This document shows, in pieces, positions 55,373-64,000 of a DNA stretch of 64,000 bases. The stretch's first letter is position 1, and every line of letters starts with the position of its first letter. Source of the DNA: Mimachlamys varia (taxonomy: Eukaryota > Mollusca > Bivalvia > Pectinida > Pectinidae); assembly GCA_947623455.1 (NCBI GenBank), contig OX392529.1, forward strand, positions 59,291,186 through 59,355,185. Reading direction: 5' to 3'. The translations under genes were made by a program, and so were the position numbers. The notes beneath the pieces are model-generated. The model was given only the letters and a program-made list of their open reading frames with translations. It did not search any database and had not been told where the DNA came from.

Positions 55373-57036
55373 TGATAGGCAGGGTCTTGCTACATAGTGT
55401 CGGATAACCTTTAGTGACCACTCCGTCCGTCCGGAACACATTCATTGTTACCATAACTTTAACCCGTGATAGTAGAGATGCAACATTACATGATTGTTTA
55501 CCACTAATAGAACCTTTGTCGCATACTTCTTTCAGTTTTGGTCCTTTTAAGATCAAGGTATCAAACTTTGGGTATTTTCATGGAACCCCTTTTTTTGTAT
55601 AGCAAATTCATCTCCGCTCAATATTTTTGTAAGGGATTATAGCTGAGCAATGGAACTTTGCTTGCTTGTTAACCACTTATAGATGATAACCGATCAAAAG
55701 TCAATGTCATCGGACCAAAGGTCAAATCAAATGTTACACTTTTAACTGCTATGTAAGTGTCAGAACGAACGTTTTTTTATTCAACTAGAATATATACACA
55801 AAACATACATTGTGGTCAGTTTAACTATTGGGAAAGCCCATATCAAATATAGCGACATTATACCCCTCTTCCACCCCACCCCATCTCCTTGCACGAACAC
55901 ATGTAAAAATTACATGTGTGTCTAGTAAACAAATGTAACATGATATTTTTTTATTCCACACATACTTTTTTCTATGGATGTTGAATTCAAGAAATACATT
56001 GTAAAGAATGATAGGTGTTAGGATTATTACAACCTAGGAGAAATGGTTTTGCTATATTTCAAATAAACCGAAAACTGATATTATAGGGAACTCGCACAAA
56101 AAGGAACCCTCTGAATGGAAATTTGATGAATCGAGCATGTACATGTATGGTATTGGACATGTTGTTTCAGTTATAGAAGAGACGTAAAGAAAGAGCCATA
56201 AAAAGGAAATCGAGAAAAAAAATTAGAGAATGCCAAAGCGTCAACAAAATTACAATCCGAACTCAAAATCGTTTAAACTAGAGGCTAAAAATTAAACAAA
56301 GGAAAGATTTACATGGAGACTTCATCGATGATATCCGCCATGTAAGTCTTGGTCATATCCAAGTAAAAATCAAGTCCTAAAAATAGGAACCGAGTAATCA
56401 TTGTCAATCAAAAAAGTACGCACACTAATAAGCATACTCAAAAACGTAGCACACAAAGATACAGAATATTTCTCAATGAGACCAAGATGGCCATAATAAA
56501 ACTTGCCCATAGTTCTGATCGACCTGCATCTCTCGAATCCCTGTGCCGTAAGTTAGTTCGTCAGCAGATGTCATTTACCACGACAATTTCGTTATTCAGA
56601 GCAAGACCTAGAATATCGAATCAGTTTCGACATGTAAACACCATATAATGGAAAAGCAAGGATGTAAATATCAAGAAAGTGAAAGTTCACGATCGGAAAA
56701 TTGAAATCCTCACGTTTATCATAAAGCCTAGTACGCATTGTAGTAAGCTGCCCTTGTTGTTCATAGTTTAAGTAAAGATCGAGGTAAATGGCGTTGTATT
56801 GGAGTATGTCGTGTCCTTACTTGCCATCTTTGCTTGAAATTGAAAATCTTATGTGCAAGAGGTATCAAAAAGCAGTAGGAAAAGTTGGTGTTCTTTTGTA
56901 TTCAAAATACGGTGGTACATGTACATGTCTGTTATCTTGAACAAACTTTTGATTTTGCCGATGTTAATAACATCAATCCCCTTGTTGGCAAAGTCGATTT
57001 TCAAAAATTATTGATACACTGGTGTATAGTTTCATT
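55373..57036. other. anonymous DNA, nothing recognised
   Basis: No coding frame longer than about 75 codons and no clear family. A stretch near 55420 (cactccgtccgtccgg) and another near 55700 (aaaagtcaatgtcatcgga then ccaaaggtcaaat) have the feel of dispersed mollusc repeats, but I cannot assign them. Confidence 0.4.
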
Positions 57037-57208
57037 ATTATTGTACGAATAGCTTTAATATTACTGTACGAATATCTTCAATATTACTGTACGTATATCT
57101 TCAATATAATTGTGCGAATAGCTTCAATATTACTGTAGGTATATCTTCAATATAATTGTACGTATATCTTCAATATACTTGTACATATAGCTACAATATT
57201 ATTGTACA
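57037..57208. repeat. 23-bp tandem repeat, about 7.5 copies
   Basis: Units such as attactgtacgtatatctt then caat, exactly 23 bp apart, with substitutions but no indels. Confidence 0.85.
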
Positions 57209-57948
57209 ACATTTGTATTTCATTTCGGAACACATAGTAAGATCATTGCATATTGAAAGAGCAATAATAAGGGTTACCGACCAGGAGTCATCTAGCTACC
57301 AATACGGAGACGTCATCAACCAGGACCAGCCAAACTAGCCAATTTGGAGAGTCCTCAATTGACTTCAACTGGCTATCAATCTGGTGAAGTCCTTATCAAT
57401 GACTAGCAGAAAAAGTCCAGCTGACTATAGATTTGGAGAGTCAACCGATATGGGAAGTGGTTACCAGTCTAAAGATATCACCATCAAGGACTAACCTGTA
57501 AGTAACAGATAACGAATTCAACTGCCTACCAATCTGTTGAAGTCATCAACTAGAACTATCCAACTAGCAAACAATATGAAAAAGACATCACCAATGACCT
57601 AACTTGTTACTTTTGTGTTGAATTCAACTTCAAGGACTAGTCAAATTAGCAGCTGTGTGAAATTAGTGCAACATACGACATTCAACATTTAACATTCAAA
57701 ACAATGATCTTTCTGTTTTCACTGACTAACGAGTAAACTTTTGAATGTCAAGCGGCGAAACCTACGCCATACGTCATTCAGATTTTAAATGTTGGGTAGC
57801 GTGACATACATACATACATGTACATATTTGAAAAGTCGAACGATGCAATATACCACATACGACTTTCAAATTTTGACATACGACGTTGAAATTTTGAATG
57901 TTCAGCGGCTCAACATACGACGTGTATATATAGTATGTCTATAGATGT
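57209..57948. other. degenerate spacer
   Basis: Loose repetition of ctagc..atttggagagtc phrases (57300-57640) and of catacgac..ttcaaatttt phrases (57670-57910). Too diverged to set a period; no gene seen. Confidence 0.35.
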
Positions 57949-60900
57949 AAACATACAATACCATACTATAAACATACAGTACCATACTATAAACATAAAA
58001 TACCATACTATAAACATACATTACTACACTATAAACATACAATACCATACTATAAACATACAATACCATACTATAAACATACTATAAACATACAATACTA
58101 TACTATAAACATACATTACCATACTATAAACATACAATACCATACTATAAACATACATTACCATACTATAAACATACATTACCATACTATAAACATACAA
58201 TACCATACTATAAACATACTATAAACATACAATACTATACTATAAACATACAATACCATACTATAAACATACAATACCATACTATAAACATACATTACCA
58301 TACTATAAACATACATTACCATACTATAAACATACAATACCATACTATAAACATACAATACCATACTATAAACATACAATACCATAATATAAACATACAA
58401 TACCATACTATAAACATACTATAAACATACAATACCATACTATAAACATACAATACCATACTATAAACATACTATAAACATACAATACCATACTATAAAC
58501 ATACAATACCATACTATAAACATACATCACTACACTATAAACATACATTACTACACTATAAACATACATTACCATACTATAAACATACAATACCATACTA
58601 TAAACATACAGTACCATACTATAAACATACAATACCATACTATAAACATACAATACTATACTATAAACATACATTACCATACTATAAACATACAATACCA
58701 TACTATAAACATACAATACCATACTATAAACATACATTACCATACTATAAACATACAATACCATACTATAAACATACATCACTACACTATAAACATACAT
58801 TACTACACTATAAACATACATTCCATGCTATAAACATACATTACCATACTATAAACCTACAATACCATACTATAAACATACAATACCATACTATAAACAT
58901 ACTATAAACATACATTACCATACTATAAACATACAATACCATACTATAAACATACTATAAACATACAATACTATACTATAAACATACAATACCATACTAT
59001 AAACATACAATACCATACTATAAACATACATTACCATACTATAAACATACATTACCATACTATAAACATACTATACCATACTATAAACATACAATACTAT
59101 ACTATAAACATACATTACCATACTATAAACATACAATACCATACTATAAACATACAATACTATACTATAAACATACAATTCTATACTATAAACATACAAT
59201 ACCATACTATAAACATACAATACTATACTATAAACATACATTACCATACTATAAACATACAATACCATACTATAAACATACAATACCATACTATAAACAT
59301 ACATTACCATACTATAAACATACAATACCATACTATAAACATACATCACTACACTATAAACATACATTACTACACTATAAACATACATTCCATGCTATAA
59401 ACATACATTACCATACTATAAACCTACAATACCATACTATAAACATACAATACCATACTATAAACATACAGTACCATACTATAAACATACAATACCATAC
59501 TATAAACATACATTACCATACTATAAACATACAATACCATACTATAAACATACATTACTATACTATAAACATACAATACCATACTATAAACATACAATAC
59601 CATACTATAAACATACTATAAACATACAATACTATACTATAAACATACATTACTACACTATAAACATACATTACTACACTATAAACATACATTACTACAC
59701 TATAAACATACAATACCATACTATAAACATACAATACCATACTATAAACATACATTACCATACTATAAACATACAATACCATACTATAAACATACATTAC
59801 CATACTATAAACATACAATACTATACTATAAACATACAATACTATACTATAAACATACATTACTACACTATAAACATACATTACTACACTATAAACATAC
59901 AATACCATACTATAAACATACAATACCATACTATAAACATACATTACCATACTATAAACATACAATACCATACTATAAACATACAATACCATACTATAAA
60001 CACACTATAAACATACAATACCATACTATAAACATACAATACCATACTATAAACATACTATAAACATACATTACTACACTATAAACATACATTACTACAC
60101 TATAAACATACATTACTACACTATAAACATACATTACTACACTATAAACATACATTACCATACTATAAACATACAATATCATGCTAAAAACATACAATAC
60201 CATACTATAAACATACATTACCATACTATAAACATACATTACCATACTATAAACATACAATACTATACTATAAACATACAATACTATACTATAAACATAC
60301 ATTACTACACTATAAACATACATTACTACACTATAAACATACAATACCATACTATAAACATACAATACCATACTATAAACATACATTACCATACTATAAA
60401 CATACAATACCATACTATAAACATACAATACCATACTATAAACACACTATAAACATACAATACCATACTATAAACATACAATACCATACTATAAACATAC
60501 ATTACTACACTATAAACATACATTACCATACTATAAACATACAATACCATACTATAAACATACATTACCATGCTATAAACATACATTACCATACTATAAA
60601 CATACAATACCATACTATAAACATACAATACCATACTATAAACATACATTACCATACTATAAACATACAATACCATACTATAAACATACAATACTATACT
60701 ATAAACATACAATACCATACTATAAACATACAATACCATACTATAAACATACAATACCATACTATAAACATACATTACCATGCTATAAACATACATTACC
60801 ATACTATAAACATACAATACCATACTATAAACATACAATACTATACTATAAACATACAATACCATACTATAAACATACAATACCATACTATAAACATACT

Positions 60901-61749
60901 ATAAACATACAATACTATACTATAAACATACAATACCATACTATAAACATACTATAAACCTACAATATCATACTATAAACATACAATACTATACTATAAA
61001 CATACAATACCATACTATAAACATACAATACCATACTATAAACATACTATAAACATACAATACCATACTATAAACCTACAATACCATACTATAAACATAC
61101 TATAAACATACACTACCATACTATAAACATACAATACCATACTATAAACATACTATAAACCTACAATATCATACTATAAACATACAATACCATACTATAA
61201 ACATGCATTACCATACTATAAACATACTATAAACATACAATATCATACTATAAACATACAATACCATACTATAAACATACTATAAACCTACAATATCATA
61301 CTATAAACATACAATACCATACTATAAACATACATTACCATACTATAAACATACATTACCATACTATAAACATACATTACCATACTATAAACATACTATA
61401 AACCTACAATATCATACTATAAACATACAATACCATACTATAAACATACAATACCATACTATAAACATACATCACTACACTATAAACATACATTACTACA
61501 CTATAAACATACATTACCATACTATAAACATACAATATCATACTATAAACATACATTACCATACTATAAACATACAATACCATACTATAAACATACAATA
61601 CCATGCTATAAACATACATTACCATGCTATAAACATACAATACCATACTATAAACATACAATACCATACTATAAACATACTATAAACATACAATACCATA
61701 ATATAAATATACATTGCCATATTATAAACATACATTATCATACTATAAA
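57949..61749. repeat. 21-bp minisatellite, first block, about 3.8 kb
   Basis: Monomer catactataaacatacaatac with variants cattac, cactac and ctac. Shorter 11-bp units (actataaacat) are interspersed and change the reading phase. Minus-strand frames of up to 166 codons reading as a seven-residue repeat (MVLYVYS) result from the 21-bp period and are not genes. Confidence 0.95.
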
Positions 61750-61955
61750 CTTACAAGACTGATGTTAACACGCGTTTAAATGTAACATACATTTTCATTT
61801 CTTATAAGAGGTAGAATTTGCCATCACTTTGATCTCGCGCAAGTCCAGCTGACATCAATCAGCCACGGTTATTCCAACCACTACCGGTTATACACTATTT
61901 CCCAGCATAACGTCCGGCCTGTGTTCAAACATATTATACTATCTCTGTTTGGACG
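61750..61955. repeat. 0.2-kb unique segment, copy 1
   Basis: Non-repetitive island inside the 21-bp array (starts ttacaagactgatgttaaca, ends ctatctctgtttggacg). Repeated at 63040-63245, exactly 1,290 bp on, without a difference that I can see. No coding potential recognised. Confidence 0.92.
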
Positions 61956-63039
61956 ATACAATACCATACTATAAACATACAATACCATACTATAAACATA
62001 CATTACCATGCTATAAACATACATTACCATACTATAAACATACAATACCATACTATAAACATACAATACTATACTATAAACATACAATACCATACTATAA
62101 ACATACTATAAACATACAATACTATACTATAAACATACAATACCATACTATAAACATACTATAAACCTACAATACCATACTATAAACATACAATACCATA
62201 CTATAAACATACTATAAACATACAATATCATACTATAAACATACAATACCATACTATAAACATGCATTACCATACTATAAACATACAATATCATACTATA
62301 AACATACAATACCATACTATAAACATACAATACCATACTATAAACATACTATAAACATACAATACCATACTATAAACATACAATACCATACTATAAACAT
62401 ACTATAAACCTACAATATCATACTATAAACATACAATACCATACTATAAACATGCATTACCATACTATAAACATACAATACCATACTATAAACATACATT
62501 ACCATACTATAAACATACATTACCATACTATAAACATACATTACCATACTATAAACATACTATAAACCTACAATATCATACTATAAACATACAATACCAT
62601 ACTATAAACATACATTACCATACTATAAACATACATTACCATACTATAAACATACAATACTATACTATAAACATACAATACCATACTATAAACATACATC
62701 ACTACACTATAAACATACATTACTACACTATAAACATACATTACCATACTATAAACATACAATATCATACTATAAACATACATTACCATACTATAAACAT
62801 ACAATACCATACTATAAACATACAATACCATACTATAAACATACATTACCATACTATAAACATACAATACCATACTATAAACATACATTACCATGCTATA
62901 AACATACATTACCATGCTATAAACATACAATACCATACTATAAACATACAATACCATACTATAAACATACTATAAACATACAATACCATAATATAAATAT
63001 ACATTGCCATATTATAAACATACATTATCATACTATAAA
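61956..63039. repeat. 21-bp minisatellite, second block
   Basis: Same monomer as 57949-61749. Its right end (attgccatattataaac, cattatcatactataaac) matches 61708-61749, so the array edge and the unique island were duplicated together. Confidence 0.93.
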
Positions 63040-63245
63040 CTTACAAGACTGATGTTAACACGCGTTTAAATGTAACATACATTTTCATTTCTTATAAGAG
63101 GTAGAATTTGCCATCACTTTGATCTCGCGCAAGTCCAGCTGACATCAATCAGCCACGGTTATTCCAACCACTACCGGTTATACACTATTTCCCAGCATAA
63201 CGTCCGGCCTGTGTTCAAACATATTATACTATCTCTGTTTGGACG
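63040..63245. repeat. 0.2-kb unique segment, copy 2
   Basis: Copy of 61750-61955. Here it is followed by unrelated DNA, not by the 21-bp array. Confidence 0.92.
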
Positions 63246-63759
63246 TCTAATAGAATGGGTAAGGGTTTTATACCAAAAATATAAGCGCAATAAGTTGTGC
63301 CCAATCCGTTTGCTTGTCAATAGAATATGTTTAAATTAAAGGCTAACATAACTCCATTACTCCTAACAAGAACCTTATCCGGGTTTTTGTTTGGAGACAT
63401 GTCTACTAAAACAATACCCACGTAATTAATTTCCTTATAATTGAACAGGCTAAGCTAGATCTATGTTTCATGCTTTTTCTCATCAATTGCGGAAAATGTT
63501 TCAATTTCAAATGTTTGTTTCTTCTCATATCATTTGTATAAAGAGTGTGTCGATGTCAGATGCTGGGATTATGCATTCCGTTGGCTAAAAGCGTTACGAT
63601 AAATTCCATTTTATCTTAAAAGTTTGCTTGCGTTATTAGATCAAAATAAGGGATATTTCATTTCACGTTTCAAAAATAAAAACAAAGTTAAAAAAAAAAG
63701 AAACAAAACTAGAAAAGATCTATATAATTTGTTCTGGTTGGATATTGTTTAAAGTTACA
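63246..63759. other. spacer, nothing recognised
   Basis: AT-rich DNA with no long open frame. Confidence 0.4.
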
Positions 63760-63990
63760 TATTTGATCCCTGTGAACTTGAAAGTGGATCAAGGTTATGC
63801 ATTTGAACCAACTTTGTAGCCGTCCAGCATCCATGCTACCAACCAAACATCATAACCTTTGCTTTTCAGTTACGGAAAATTTGTTTGAATGAGTAAAATA
63901 CATGTGACCTTAAAAGTGGGTCAATGTCATTCATTTGAAGAAAAAACTTGGTAGCCCTTCATCCGAGCATGCGACTTGCTAAAAAAAACC
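63760..63990. repeat. diverged tandem pair of a mollusc-type dispersed repeat
   Basis: Two related blocks: 'tgtgaacttgaaagtgga'..'tcaaggttatgcatttgaa'..'tttgtagccgtccagcatcc' (63770-63833) and 'tgtgaccttaaaagtggg'..'tcaatgtcattcatttgaa'..'ttggtagcccttcatccgag' (63903-63968), about 134 bp apart. I associate this theme with mollusc genomes. Confidence 0.5.
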
Positions 63991-64000
63991 GACATATTAG

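Noticed and set aside
57949..63035. Heptapeptide MVLYVYS repeat proteins on the minus strand.
   Set aside because: By-product of the 21-bp tandem repeat.

Overview
The window looks like repeat-dominated nuclear DNA of a marine invertebrate, most likely a bivalve or other mollusc. The reasons are a full-length Polinton/Maverick, Ty3/Gypsy, Penelope-like and DIRS-like remnants together, AT-rich spacers, several minisatellites, and at the right end a 'gtgacctt..gggtcaa..cattcatttgaa' repeat of a kind I know from mollusc genomes. The species call is inference. I found no convincing single-copy host gene, tRNA, rRNA or CRISPR array.

Layout. Positions 1-4005 hold the 3' part of a Ty3/Gypsy element. 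A second, full-length copy lies at 6250-12954: LTR, proline-tRNA primer site, gag with a SCAN-like region, protease, integrase, reverse transcriptase, RNase H, polypurine tract, LTR. Integrase lies upstream of RT, the Gmr1-type order. Both copies sit in a 35-bp satellite (4006-6249 and 12955-33030, roughly 640 monomers). Element plus satellite is duplicated in tandem with an 8,949-bp period, and both copies share the same inactivating lesions. The satellite has irregular higher-order structure, including a recent duplication at a 2,584-bp offset, and decays into alternating 37-bp monomers at its right edge.

A Penelope-like RT remnant (33755-34402) precedes the main find, a complete 14,609-bp Polinton/Maverick at 34466-49074. 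It has 6-bp target duplications (tgcacc) and about 0.72-kb terminal inverted repeats. Thirteen minus-strand genes run leftward from a 32-bp divergent promoter: packaging ATPase, minor capsid, a glycine-rich GLYL-repeat protein, a dUTPase-like protein, a two-helix membrane protein, a conserved capsid-region protein, a small basic protein, an unknown, major capsid, a SAP-like protein, protein-primed DNA polymerase, a cysteine protease and a fibre-like protein. Two plus-strand genes run rightward: a zinc-ribbon/phospholipase A2-like protein and a chromodomain integrase. Together they form a virus-like set: replication (PolB), integration, capsid, maturation protease and packaging ATPase. Most core genes carry one to five lesions, and the integrase has lost its first catalytic aspartate, so this copy is dead, although six accessory or structural genes remain open.

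To the right lie a decayed DIRS-like RT/RNase H fragment (about 49490-50150), anonymous DNA, a 30-bp minisatellite (52149-53751), a 44/22-bp repeat (54646-55372), a 23-bp repeat (57037-57208), and a 21-bp array (57949-63035). The last is interrupted by a 0.2-kb unique segment that recurs exactly 1,290 bp downstream. Long open frames inside all of these arrays come from repeat periodicity and are not annotated as genes.
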